Assembly (NCBI GenBank): GCA_947177445.1
Contig: CAMWUL010000012.1
Location: forward strand, 1 to 63,880
Direction of reading: 5' to 3'
DNA length: 63,880 nucleotides
From: an uncultured Lachnospiraceae bacterium
GTDB lineage: Bacteria > Bacillota > Clostridia > Lachnospirales > Lachnospiraceae
Part shown: in pieces, positions 43,650 to 52,029 of the stretch
How the letters are laid out: every line of letters starts with the position of its first letter
Numbering within the stretch: position 1 is the stretch's first letter
The notes under the pieces: generated by a model
Told to the model about the DNA's origin: nothing
Databases searched by the model: none
The model's input: the letters and a program-made list of their open reading frames with translations, nothing else
Position numbers and translations under genes: made by a program

Positions 43650-44834
43650 ATGGGCAACCGTGAAGAAAAAAGAAATCTGGAGACAATCCCCGTAGGCTCG
43701 CTGGGAATGATCGCACTGGAGGGCTGCAGGCCGCTGTGCGAAAAGGTGGACAAGTACCTTGTAAAGTGGCGTGCAGAAAGGGAGAGCGAACACAAGGACT
43801 CTCTGGCCTTTTCCGGCTATCAGCGAAGCTCCTACCTGCTGAATGCCAAAGTTCCACGTTTCGGCACCGGCGAGGCAAAAGGAGTAATCCTGGAGTCCGT
43901 CCGCGGAACGGATCTGTACCTGCTGGTGGACGTATGCAATTATTCCCTGACCTACTCTTTGTGCGGCCATGAAAACCACATGTCCCCTGACGACCATTAC
44001 CAGGATCTGAAAAGAATCATCGCTGCTGTAGGAGGAAAGGCACGGCGTATCACGGTGATCATGCCCTTCCTCTATGAGAGCCGTCAGCACAAAAGAACCG
44101 CAAGAGAATCCCTGGACTGTGCCCTGGCTCTGCAGGAGCTGGTGCACATGGGTGTTGATAATATCATCACCTTCGATGCCCACGATCCCAGGGTTCAGAA
44201 TGCCATCCCGCTTCACGGCTTTGAAACGGTTCAGCCCACCTATCAGTTTATCAAAGGCCTGCTGCGGAACGAAAAAGAACTTCAGCTGGATTCCGCCCAT
44301 ATGATGGTGATCAGCCCGGATGAAGGCGGCATGAGCCGGGCCATCTACATGGCCAACGTGCTGGGACTGGATATGGGAATGTTTTATAAAAGGCGCGATT
44401 ATACCACAATCGTTAACGGACGCAACCCCATCGTAGCCCATGAATTTCTGGGCAGCAGCGTAGAAAATAAGGATGTAGTTATTGTTGATGATATGATATC
44501 CTCCGGGGAAAGCGTCCTGGAGGTGGCAGCGCTGCTGAAAGAACGCAAAGCAAAAAAAATCTTTGTCTGCTCCACCTTCGGTCTGTTTACCAACGGTCTG
44601 GACAAGTTCGACAGTGCCTACGAAAACGGCATTATTGACCGGGTTCTGACCACCAACGTGATCTATCAGACTCCCGAGCTTTTACAGCGCAAGTGGTATG
44701 TCAACTGTGACATGAGCAAATATATCGCCTACATCATCGACACCTTGAACCACGACTCATCTATCAGCGATCTTCTGAATCCCAGCGAACGGATACAGAA
44801 TGTGGTGGCGAAGTATAAAAACGGACAGCTGTAG
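43650..44834 (+). CDS. prs: Ribose-phosphate pyrophosphokinase (long clostridial form)
   Basis: 394 residues against about 315 for classical enzymes. It has MPFLYESRQHKR for ATP binding, ITFDAHDPRVQNAI, and the PRPP loop VVIVDDMISSGES, with a 60-residue C-terminal extension. It makes PRPP from ribose-5-phosphate and ATP for nucleotide, His and Trp synthesis. The long form is common in Lachnospiraceae. It is followed by a strong terminator into which a short MITE-like element has entered. Confidence 0.93.
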   Translation: MGNREEKRNLETIPVGSLGMIALEGCRPLCEKVDKYLVKWRAERESEHKDSLAFSGYQRSSYLLNAKVPRFGTGEAKGVILESVRGTDLYLLVDVCNYSLTYSLCGHENHMSPDDHYQDLKRIIAAVGGKARRITVIMPFLYESRQHKRTARESLDCALALQELVHMGVDNIITFDAHDPRVQNAIPLHGFETVQPTYQFIKGLLRNEKELQLDSAHMMVISPDEGGMSRAIYMANVLGLDMGMFYKRRDYTTIVNGRNPIVAHEFLGSSVENKDVVIVDDMISSGESVLEVAALLKERKAKKIFVCSTFGLFTNGLDKFDSAYENGIIDRVLTTNVIYQTPELLQRKWYVNCDMSKYIAYIIDTLNHDSSISDLLNPSERIQNVVAKYKNGQL

Positions 44835-44877
44835 CAGACTGCCGCGCGCAGATTTTCATCAGATACTGCCTGTTTCA

Positions 44878-44909
44878 GACAGTCCCGAATTCTCCGGGAC
44901 TGTCTTTTT
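44878..44909 (+). terminator. Terminator of prs
   Basis: GACAGTCCCG pairs with CGGGACTGTC across AATTCTC, followed by TTTTTA. Part of the T-run is duplicated around the adjacent MITE-like element. Confidence 0.88.
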
Positions 44910-44911
44910 AC

Positions 44912-44966
44912 GTTACTTTTCACGGCTTCGCCGTTCAAAGCAACATGATGCCCCGTGAAAAGTAAC
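44912..44966. mobile_element. MITE-like element, 55-bp internally deleted copy
   Basis: The ends GTTACTTTTCACGG and CCGTGAAAAGTAAC are perfect inverted repeats. The 8-mer CTTTTTAC flanks the element at 44904-44911 and 44967-44974. Compared with the 143-bp copy, about 90 bp of the interior is missing. It sits in the T-run of the prs terminator. Confidence 0.85.
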
Positions 44967-44983
44967 CTTTTTACTGCGCTATG

Positions 44984-45013
44984 TTGTAAACCTGTTTATT
45001 ATTTGGTTGACAT
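44984..45013 (+). promoter_or_regulatory. Candidate BirA operator upstream of bioY
   Basis: TTGTAAACC, a 12-bp spacer and GGTTGACAT form an imperfect inverted repeat like a biotin-repressor site. The spacer is shorter than the 14-16 bp usual for BirA. The right half overlaps the -35 box. Confidence 0.45.
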
Positions 45014-45035
45014 TTTATCTTACATCATGTATACT
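45007..45035 (+). promoter_or_regulatory. Promoter of bioY
   Basis: TTGACA (45007-45012) and TATACT (45030-45035) are separated by 17 bp. A leader of about 90 nt with a CCCCTGCAGGGG hairpin leads to the GTG start. Confidence 0.8.
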
Positions 45036-45128
45036 TCTGATTGTCACCCGGCACCCTGTCCCCTGCAGGGGCGCCAAACCAGACCCAGGACTCTGTATGG
45101 CAGATCAAGCAGAAAGGAAACAAACAAA

Positions 45129-45705
45129 GTGAGCGGAGTAGATAAAAATAAATCTGTTTTCAGCGTAAAGCAGCTTGCCCTGACCGGGCTGATGGCTGCC
45201 GTCATCTGTGTGCTTGGGCCCGTGGCCTTCACGATCCCCATAAGCCCCGTACAGATCTCCCTGGGTTCTCTGGCCGTTTATTTCGTAGTGTCTGTGCTGG
45301 GCATGAAGCTGGGAACTGTCAGTGTGCTGATCTATATTCTTTTAGGGCTTGCAGGACTTCCCGTTTTCGCAGGCTTTGCAGGAGGCCCCGGAAAGCTTTT
45401 CGGTCCTACGGGAGGCTACATCATCGGTTACATCTTTATGTCCCTGATCTGCGGATTTTTCGTAGATAAGTGGGGAAATAAGCTTGTCCTCTATTTTTCC
45501 GGAATGGTTCTGGGAACCCTGGTGCTCTATCTGTTTGGCACCGTCTGGCTGGCTTACCAGGCCTCCTACACCTTTCCGCAGGCTCTGGCAGCCGGCGTGC
45601 TTCCTTAATATACCCGGCGACCTGATCAAACTTATCGCCGCAATGGCTGTCGGAAGCCAAATCCGGAAGCGCCTTTTAAAAACCGGTCTGCTCCAGGCAA
45701 AATGA
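45129..45705 (+). pseudogene. bioY: Biotin transporter BioY, frameshifted near the C-terminus
   Basis: GTG 45129 (AAAGGAAA upstream) opens a BioY-type S component: LALTGLMAAVICVLGPVAF, PISPVQISLGSLAVYF, GLPVFAGFAGGPGKLFGPTGGYIIGY. The frame stops at TAA 45606-45608 directly after AAGVLP. The +1 frame continues at once with NIPGDLIKLIAAMAVGSQIR to a stop at 45703-45705, which is the normal BioY ending (usually GVLPFIPGDLIK). A 1-bp indel in CTTCCTTAATATA explains both. The intact protein would have about 191 residues with six helices. Loss of the last helix should impair it, unless this is a sequencing error. Confidence 0.82.
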
Positions 45706-45734
45706 AAATTGCAGACTTAAAAGCTTTTCCTCTA

Positions 45735-45772
45735 AAAGAGGCCGTACCGCTCATCGGCGGTACGGCCTCTTT
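45735..45772. terminator. Bidirectional terminator after bioY
   Basis: AAAGAGGCCGTACCG pairs perfectly with CGGTACGGCCTCTTT. It stands between convergent genes, with A-rich and T-rich flanks. Confidence 0.88.
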
Positions 45773-45788
45773 ACTACATCTTCTTTAT

Positions 45789-46325
45789 TCAGCCTGTGTA
45801 AGCATCGTACAGCACCACTACATTTTCCGAAGCATCATACATGGTGATCTCACCGCATTCCGAGGGAAGCACCACCGCAAAAGGCTTTGTGGGATCAACC
45901 TGTATATTCCTTTCGCCTTCGGGGCTTTCCACCTGGATCAGGCACACCCTGTCATGATTCATGGACATCAAAGCGATCCCCTTGTCCTCATACACAATTC
46001 CCTTTACACTCTCTCCGATATATTCATCCGTTCCGCCCTGACGGTAGAAATACCCAAAAGACATACCTTCTTGGCTCAGGTAAACGGAATATACATACTC
46101 ATCCTGATCCTCGTCGTAAAAAAGCATGGCACATAAATCCTCGTTTACATCTTGGGCCATCTTCCAGTCATCCTCTATATTGTGGTTCTCTCTGGCATCC
46201 TTCTCCAGACCTGCCCTGGAAACCCCGATACTGTCCGACTGCCAGACAATCAAAACAGCCAACATGATAATAACTATAATTCCTGCCGCCAAAAGTATTT
46301 TTTCTGCCTTTTTACCCTCGCTCAT
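45789..46325 (-). CDS. Membrane-anchored protein of unknown function
   Basis: 178 residues from ATG 46325 (GAGAGG upstream). A short charged N-terminus and one hydrophobic helix (ILLAAGIIVIIMLAVLIVW, about 9-27) anchor an extracellular domain of about 150 residues, rich in acidic and aromatic residues (LFYDEDQDEYVYSVYLSQEG, VVLPSECGEITMYDASENV). I recognise no family. It has its own promoter. Confidence 0.65.
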   Translation of the reverse strand: MSEGKKAEKILLAAGIIVIIMLAVLIVWQSDSIGVSRAGLEKDARENHNIEDDWKMAQDVNEDLCAMLFYDEDQDEYVYSVYLSQEGMSFGYFYRQGGTDEYIGESVKGIVYEDKGIALMSMNHDRVCLIQVESPEGERNIQVDPTKPFAVVLPSECGEITMYDASENVVVLYDAYTG

Positions 46326-46391
46326 ATATTTCAACCTCTCATTCGTATTATACCCTTAAGCGTTTCTTCTCATCCCGCTTCCGTCTTATAG

Positions 46392-46420
46392 AGTATAGCA
46401 AACCCACTAAAAAAATGCAA
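46392..46420 (-). promoter_or_regulatory. Promoter of the 178-residue membrane protein gene
   Basis: On the minus strand TTGCAT (46415-46420) and TATACT (46392-46397) are 17 bp apart, about 65 bp upstream of the start. Confidence 0.65.
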
Positions 46421-46526
46421 TTTTGCAGGTATAATCTTAAGACAATATTAAATTTTCTTCAGAAAAAATATCATTTCTGCACCGTCAAAGCAAAGGCATC
46501 ATCTATCCAACCCAGTACAAATCACC

Positions 46527-46955
46527 TCACTCAAACAATACCGTCTGCTCCAGATATTCCGTTTTGAGAACAATATAAGGGTAGGAGGGCGTCCTGTTGC
46601 TTTTTTCCGAAGGCTCGGGCCCCAGAAGGCTGGTACCCGCACAGATATTGGTCTCCGTCAGATACAGCGCATCAACCGCTATGCTGTAGCCGCCGGTCTC
46701 CTGCTCACCATAACCGATACATATGTAAAGATATTGATTGTCCGTATAAGTGATCTGAAAGGGCTGGCTCTTTCTCTCCTCCAGAACCGCCTTCAGTTCC
46801 TCCGGTATCATTTCTTCGCCAAGTACCGTGAAATCCAAATCCCGCAATTTCACCTTTTCCTCGCTCAGGAATGTACAGCCGGCCAATAGGAGCATGATCC
46901 CGGCTGATAGTACAACGCAAAGCGCTGTTTTCACTGCATTTTTTCTCTTTTTCAA
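46527..46955 (-). CDS. Lipoprotein with PrcB-like C-terminal domain
   Basis: 142 residues from TTG 46955, chosen because it gives a clean lipoprotein signal (KKRKNAVKTALCVVLSAG, then LLAGC at Cys27) and has GGGG upstream. The rest matches the PrcB C-terminal domain (FTVLGEEMIPEELKAVLEER, YLYICIGYGEQETGGYSI, IGPEPSE-like LLGPEPSEK, YPYIVLKTEYLEQTVLF). PrcB was described as a partner of a spirochaete protease; in Firmicutes such lipoproteins are uncharacterised. Confidence 0.78.
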   Translation of the reverse strand: MKKRKNAVKTALCVVLSAGIMLLLAGCTFLSEEKVKLRDLDFTVLGEEMIPEELKAVLEERKSQPFQITYTDNQYLYICIGYGEQETGGYSIAVDALYLTETNICAGTSLLGPEPSEKSNRTPSYPYIVLKTEYLEQTVLFE

Positions 46956-47134
46956 TGTAACCCCGCATAAATGGCTGCTGCACACCCGGCTGTTATTATT
47001 TACCTTCCGCAAAGCAAACGACGACAGTTGGCTTACAGCAACTGCAACTATTCTTCTTTTTCATATTTTATGTACACGGAGTCCATTTTATGATAAAATC
47101 GGGATAACGAAAAAATACACTGGAGATTTTGAAT

Positions 47135-47875
47135 ATGATAAGATTTATTCTGGTTGTGATCTATGTGGTTCTGTTTCTGATCCTGACGATTCCTCTTATG
47201 ATCGCAGAGTGGATCATCGGAAGGTTCAACCCGGAGCGCAAGGACCGGCACTCCAAGGCTATCGTGGGCTGGGGCTTCCGCTGTGTCACCTTTCTGTCCG
47301 GAACACGGGTGGAGGCCCGGGGGCTGGAAAATATCCCCGGGGACACCGCCGTGCTCTATGTTGCCAATCACCGCAGCTATTTTGATATTGTGCTTACCTA
47401 TGCTCTGTTCCCGGGCATCACCGGCTATGTGGCCAAAAAGGAAATGAAAAAATGGCCGCTTCTCAATGTCTGGATGGCAAATATTCAATGCCTGTTTTTG
47501 GACAGGGAAAATATCAAGGAAGGATTGAAAACCATCCTTCTGGGCGTGGAAAAGGTGAAAAAGGGCATATCTATCTGTATTTTCCCGGAGGGCACCCGCA
47601 ACAAGGTGAACGATACCTTCCTGCCCTTTCATGAGGGCAGCTTTAAGATTGCCGAAAAAGGCGGCGTCCCCGTGATTCCCATGGTGATCGCAGGATCCGC
47701 CCAGGTCTTCGAGGATCATTTGCCCAAAATCAAAAAAGCCACTGTGATCATCGAGTTCCAAAAGCCTGTTTATATAAAGGATCTGGACAAGGAAACCCGG
47801 AAAAACCTGGGCAATCACGTGCGGGGCATTATTTCTGACAGATACTTCCGGCTGAAGGAAGACCTGGGCGGCTGA
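47135..47875 (+). CDS. plsC: 1-acyl-sn-glycerol-3-phosphate acyltransferase PlsC
   Basis: 246 residues from ATG 47135 (GGAGA 8 bp upstream). An N-terminal membrane helix precedes the acyltransferase motifs: I is VANHRSYFDIVL (HX4D), III is FPEGTRNK, and IV is VPVIPMVIAGS-like (here GVPVIPMVIAGS). It acylates lysophosphatidic acid to phosphatidic acid at the membrane. It is followed by a REP-like repeat. Confidence 0.93.
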   Translation: MIRFILVVIYVVLFLILTIPLMIAEWIIGRFNPERKDRHSKAIVGWGFRCVTFLSGTRVEARGLENIPGDTAVLYVANHRSYFDIVLTYALFPGITGYVAKKEMKKWPLLNVWMANIQCLFLDRENIKEGLKTILLGVEKVKKGISICIFPEGTRNKVNDTFLPFHEGSFKIAEKGGVPVIPMVIAGSAQVFEDHLPKIKKATVIIEFQKPVYIKDLDKETRKNLGNHVRGIISDRYFRLKEDLGG

Positions 47876-47914
47876 AGGCTCCAATCCAAAAGGCCCTGAC
47901 AGCCCATCCTCTCA

Positions 47915-48047
47915 GTCAATCACCCCGCTGCAAGCAGCGGGGCATGGAAATTGAAACGCCCCAAGGGGCGGGGTATTGACCCTCGCGGCATTCGTCAAAT
48001 AGCCATGCAGGCATGGCTATTTTCCTCATTGCCCGCGGGAATAAAAA
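47915..48047 (+). repeat. REP-like repeat, copy B (most complete)
   Basis: Three palindromes in a row: CCCCGCTGC-AA-GCAGCGGGG, CGCCCCAAGGGGCG and AATAGCCATGCAGGCATGGCTATT-like arms (AATAGCCATG/CATGGCTATT). They are followed by CTCATTGCCCGCGGGAATAA. It lies between the convergent plsC and murF genes. It shares modules with copies A, C and D. Confidence 0.82.
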
Positions 48048-48072
48048 AGAGCAGGGCCGGAGGAGAATCCGG

Positions 48073-49500
48073 CTACAGCGCCTTCAGTGCCTCTGTCACC
48101 TTCGAAAACTCCATTCCATGGGAGGCCTTTACCAGCACGGTACAGCCCTGGGGCACATACATTTCCGGCTCTCTCCCCAGCGCCTCCAGCAATGTCTCCA
48201 GGGTAGGAAAATGCCAGATCCGGCCTCTTTCCTGCCCTTGGCCGCAGGCTCCCCGGAACATATGCCCGGACTCCTCTCCCACGCACAGAATCCTGTCAAT
48301 ACCTGCCCGGGCAGCACAGATTCCCACCTGCCTGTGGTATTCGGGGGAATTCTCTCCCAGATTAAACATATCCCCCAGAATAGCCGTCTTTTCCGTGTCG
48401 GCCAGACTCAAAAGCTCCAGCGCCGCCTCCATGGAGGCCGGATTGGCATTGTAGCAATCGTCGATCACCGTACAGCGGGAAAGCCGAAGCAGATCTCCCC
48501 GTCCGCTGACCGGGGAAAGCTTTTCAAGCCCCGCTGCAATCTGCTCCCAGGTCAGCCCCAGCAGTCCCGCCACGCACACCGCCGCCGCCGCGTTCAGCAC
48601 CATATGCCTGCCGGGCAGAGGAATGCGGACCGGGAAGCCCTCCTCCCGGCCGGGCATCCGGATCAGAGCATCACTGCCCCACAGCCCATGGCTTTGAATA
48701 TCCCCGGCAATTACCTCCTGACCGGGATTTCCTCCCAGACCGAAGAAATGAGGACGGCGCCCCTTCACCTCCTGCAGTGCAGTCAGCTTATCATCCTCGC
48801 CGTTCAGGCAGATTTCCCCCTCCGGCGCCATGAAGTCGAAAATCTCTGACTTCGCCTTTAAAATGCCGTCCCTGGACTTCAGATCCTTCAGATGACTCTG
48901 GCCGATATTGGTTATGACACATATATTGGGCCTTGCCATTTTACTCAGCCGATGCATTTCTCCGAAATCGCTGATTCCCATCTCCACCACCGCCACTTCC
49001 GTATCCTGGCGAATACGAAGCAGCGTCAGCGGCACGCCGATCTCATTATTGAAATTTCCCTCTGTCTTCAGCACCCGATATTTTTCCGCCAAAACACCGG
49101 CAATCAGCTCCTTTGTGCTTGTTTTTCCAGCACTTCCTGTAATGCCAACCACGGGAATGGAAAGCTTTTTCCGGTAGGCCTCCGCAATGTCCTTCAGGGC
49201 CTGGAGCGTATCCTGCACCAAAAGAAGGCTTCTCCAGCCCGTGATATCCTCGCCTGTTGTGCTCTGTATTGCCTCCGGCGTTTCCTGAATCACCGCCAAC
49301 GCCGCCCCTCTGGAAAACACCTGGCCCACAAACCTATGTCCATCCACCTTCTCTCCAGGGACAGCGATAAATACACCGTTCTCATCCACCTCCCGGGAGT
49401 CCAGACATACGCCGCTGACACACATGTCAATGTCTGCCCCTTCCCCCGGTATCAGCCTGCCGCCGCAGGCCGCCGCTATTTCTTTGATTGTCAGATCCAT
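48073..49500 (-). CDS. murF: UDP-N-acetylmuramoyl-tripeptide--D-alanyl-D-alanine ligase MurF
   Basis: 475 residues from ATG 49500 (GGGGAGGT upstream). The Mur N-terminal domain (VSGVCLDSREVDENGVFIAV) is followed by the ATP loop VVGITGSAGKTSTKELI (about 118-134), TEGNFNNEIGVPLTLL, the ligase motifs EMGISDFGEMHRLS and the C-terminal DCYNANPASMEAAL. It adds D-Ala-D-Ala to the muramyl tripeptide. It follows ddl, which makes that dipeptide, by 38 bp. Confidence 0.95.
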   Translation of the reverse strand: MDLTIKEIAAACGGRLIPGEGADIDMCVSGVCLDSREVDENGVFIAVPGEKVDGHRFVGQVFSRGAALAVIQETPEAIQSTTGEDITGWRSLLLVQDTLQALKDIAEAYRKKLSIPVVGITGSAGKTSTKELIAGVLAEKYRVLKTEGNFNNEIGVPLTLLRIRQDTEVAVVEMGISDFGEMHRLSKMARPNICVITNIGQSHLKDLKSRDGILKAKSEIFDFMAPEGEICLNGEDDKLTALQEVKGRRPHFFGLGGNPGQEVIAGDIQSHGLWGSDALIRMPGREEGFPVRIPLPGRHMVLNAAAAVCVAGLLGLTWEQIAAGLEKLSPVSGRGDLLRLSRCTVIDDCYNANPASMEAALELLSLADTEKTAILGDMFNLGENSPEYHRQVGICAARAGIDRILCVGEESGHMFRGACGQGQERGRIWHFPTLETLLEALGREPEMYVPQGCTVLVKASHGMEFSKVTEALKAL

Positions 49501-49538
49501 TCCCATACCTCCCCATATACTTTACTGTTCACGGCTTT

Positions 49539-50561
49539 TTACCTCATGGCACATTCCAGAACCTTCTCACACAGATCGGCAAAATCCATCCCTGCCGCCG
49601 CGGCCTCCTGAGGCAAAAGGGATATGGGAGTCATGCCCGGCAGCGTATTGGCCTCCAGACAGAAAAATTCCCCTGCTTCATTCATCCGGAAATCCATTCT
49701 GGCGTAATTTTTCAGCCGCAGTACCTGAAACACCCTCTCAGCCAAAGCCTGAAGCCTTTCGGTCTGCTCCGGAGAAATCAGCGCGGGACAGGTTTCCACG
49801 GCACCACCTGCCTGATATTTGTTTTTATAGTCATAAAAGCCTTCCAGAGGCGCCATTTCAATCACCGGAAGCGCCCGGCCATCCAGCACTCCCACGGAAA
49901 ACTCCCGGCCGGATATATACTGTTCAATAATCACTTCATCATCGTACCGAAAAGCCTCCTGCTTTGCCGCTATGTATTCCTCCTCGTTTCTGGCTATGCA
50001 GACTCCCACGCTGGAGCCGCTGCAGCAGGCCTTAACCACACAGGGAAAGGGTATCCTCTCTTTCTCCGTCTCTCCTCTTTTCATACGGATTCCTGCCGGC
50101 GACAAAATGCCGCAGGCCCTGAAAATATCCTTGGTAATGCCCTTGTCCATGGCCAGAGCCGATCCCACATGGTCCGCCCCTGTATACCGGATTCCCAAAA
50201 GCTCAAAGCAGGCCTGAATCCTGCCGTCCTCACCGCTGCCCCCATGGAGCGCCAGAAAGACACAATCAGCCTCTTTGCAGATCTCCAGCACATTAGGTCC
50301 GAAAAAGCCCTTTCCTCCGTCCTTCCTGCATTTCCGTATCTGATCAGGATCCGGAGCCTTCTCCCCTACGTCGCCTGCCTGGGACGACCAGTCCTCATCC
50401 CTTTCAAAAATATTCCTTGTGTCTCCTTCATATCCCAGATACACATCCAGCAAAACTGCCTGATGCCCCCTTTGCTTCAACGCTCTGTAGATCATTCCTC
50501 CGGTGCTCAGCGACACATCCCTCTCCGCGCTGATCCCTCCGGCCAATACAACAATCTTCAT
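49539..50561 (-). CDS. ddl: D-alanine--D-alanine ligase
   Basis: 340 residues from ATG 50561 (GGGAGGAGAAGG upstream). An ATP-grasp enzyme: KIVVLAGGISAERDVSLSTG, FLALHGGSGEDGRIQ, TGADHVGSALAMDKGITK, VVKACCSGSSVGV, and the metal site MDFRMNEAGEFFCLEANTLPGMTP. It joins two D-Ala residues for peptidoglycan and is followed by murF in an operon with a 200-nt leader. Confidence 0.95.
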   Translation of the reverse strand: MKIVVLAGGISAERDVSLSTGGMIYRALKQRGHQAVLLDVYLGYEGDTRNIFERDEDWSSQAGDVGEKAPDPDQIRKCRKDGGKGFFGPNVLEICKEADCVFLALHGGSGEDGRIQACFELLGIRYTGADHVGSALAMDKGITKDIFRACGILSPAGIRMKRGETEKERIPFPCVVKACCSGSSVGVCIARNEEEYIAAKQEAFRYDDEVIIEQYISGREFSVGVLDGRALPVIEMAPLEGFYDYKNKYQAGGAVETCPALISPEQTERLQALAERVFQVLRLKNYARMDFRMNEAGEFFCLEANTLPGMTPISLLPQEAAAAGMDFADLCEKVLECAMR

Positions 50562-50764
50562 CTTACCTTCTCCTCCCTGATGAATCTGTCCTCCCCGGAC
50601 AGCTTCCGGCAATCCTGCGGAAGCATAAGCATATTCCGGAAAATTCCGCATGCCTCTGCCAAAGGTCTGCCAGGCAGCCCCATGCAATCCTATTGAAGCA
50701 TATTCACGGCGGGCCTGGCATATGCAGGACACAGAGCTTCCCGTATTTCTGTTCACCTGTTTTC
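50562..50764 (-). other. Long untranslated leader of ddl-murF
   Basis: About 200 nt between the predicted start of transcription and the ddl start codon hold no clear gene. Possible stems are present (for example GCATGCGGAA with TTCCGGAATATGC-type arms), but no known riboswitch was recognised. Confidence 0.4.
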
Positions 50765-50771
50765 GTATTTC

Positions 50772-50800
50772 ATTATACAAAAAAAGGCGCGGCATTTCAA
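50772..50800 (-). promoter_or_regulatory. Promoter of ddl-murF inside the upstream terminator
   Basis: On the minus strand TTGAAA (50795-50800) and TATAAT (50772-50777) are 17 bp apart. The -35 lies in the loop of the amidohydrolase terminator and the spacer is its descending arm and T-run. Confidence 0.65.
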
Positions 50801-50816
50801 CCGGATGCCGCGCCTT
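50778..50816 (-). terminator. Terminator of the amidohydrolase gene
   Basis: AAGGCGCGGCAT pairs with ATGCCGCGCCTT, followed by TTTTT. It overlaps the last codons of the amidohydrolase gene and the ddl promoter. Confidence 0.88.
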
Positions 50817-51975
50817 CCTCGTACACCACCTGCCCGTCAATGATGGTGTAGAGAGTCCGTGTAAACACCTCCATTGGATTCCCTGTAAAAATGGCAATAT
50901 CGGCGTCCTTTCCCACCTCCAGGCTTCCCACCCGGTCATAGACGCCGCAGATCTGTGCCGCATTCCGGGTGATGGCCAGATATCCTTCCTCCATGGGCAG
51001 GCCGGATTTTACCGCCAGTCCGGCGCATAAAGGCAGGGACTGAATCAGAGATACCGGGTGATCCGTTGTAATGGCCGTCTTTACCCCCGCCCGGTTCAGG
51101 ATACCCACAGTCTTAAAGGCCATATTCTGTACTTCGATCTTATTCCTGCTGGCCAGATCAGGCCCCACAATGGCCGGAAAGCCCTCCGCCGCCAGCTCCT
51201 CCGCGATCAAATGCCCTTCGGAGCAGTGATCCAGGGTCATACATAGATGAAACTCTTTGGCAATACGAATTGCCGTAAAAATATCGTCCACCCGGTGCGC
51301 ATGAGCCTTCAGGGGAATTTCCCTCCGAAGCACCGGCAGCCAGCATTCCAGAGTAAAGTCCTCCTCAAAGTCCTGTCCCTGCTCCCGGGCCTTCCGCTTT
51401 CTCTCCGCATACTGCTGCGCCCGTATAAGCTCCTTCCTCAGCATGGCCGCAATGGCCATTCTGGTAGACGGGCTCTGTCCCTGACCAGAATAATTTACCT
51501 TGGGATTTTCTCCGAAGGCCACCTTCATGGCCGCGGGGGCCTTCACCACCAGATCATCCACCCGGCGTCCCCTGGTTTTCAGAAAAGCAAACTGTCCCCC
51601 TGCCACATTGGAGCTTCCCGGTCCGATCATGGCGCCGGTGATCCCGGCTCTCACTGCGTCGTCAAACGCGGCATCCATGGAATTGATGGCGTCCACTGCC
51701 CGAAGATAGGGCGTAATGGGATCCACCGTCTCGTTACAGTCATCCCCCTCCATTCCCTTTTTTTCCTCGGTTATGCCCATATGGCAGTGCGCTTCTATGA
51801 TCCCGGGCATAATGACACCCCCGTCCACCCGGATCACTCTCTCACAAGGGGCGGGATGAACTGCGATCTCATCCCGCCCGCCGATTTCCTTTATTTTTCC
51901 GTCTGCAATGCGGATGCATCCCTCCGGGATATCTCCGCCTGCCATGGTTTTAATGACTCCGCCGATAATATACAT
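50797..51975 (-). CDS. Amidohydrolase family protein
   Basis: 392 residues with a metal-dependent amidohydrolase barrel: the first metal site is IMPGIIEAHCHMG (HxH, about 63-65), further ligands are His in LKAHAHRVDD and LDHCSEG, and Asp in ITTDHPVS (about 315). The ends form the composite beta-sandwich (VIRVDGGVIMPG, DIAIFTGNPMEVFTRTLYTIIDGQVVY). It resembles imidazolonepropionase/dihydroorotase-like deacylases of Clostridia. The substrate is not assigned. Confidence 0.85.
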   Translation of the reverse strand: MYIIGGVIKTMAGGDIPEGCIRIADGKIKEIGGRDEIAVHPAPCERVIRVDGGVIMPGIIEAHCHMGITEEKKGMEGDDCNETVDPITPYLRAVDAINSMDAAFDDAVRAGITGAMIGPGSSNVAGGQFAFLKTRGRRVDDLVVKAPAAMKVAFGENPKVNYSGQGQSPSTRMAIAAMLRKELIRAQQYAERKRKAREQGQDFEEDFTLECWLPVLRREIPLKAHAHRVDDIFTAIRIAKEFHLCMTLDHCSEGHLIAEELAAEGFPAIVGPDLASRNKIEVQNMAFKTVGILNRAGVKTAITTDHPVSLIQSLPLCAGLAVKSGLPMEEGYLAITRNAAQICGVYDRVGSLEVGKDADIAIFTGNPMEVFTRTLYTIIDGQVVYEEGAASG

Positions 51976-52029
51976 GGCAACCTGTTCCTTTCCCGAGCTT
52001 TCCAGCGTCGATCCCGTTACCGGCAGCGC

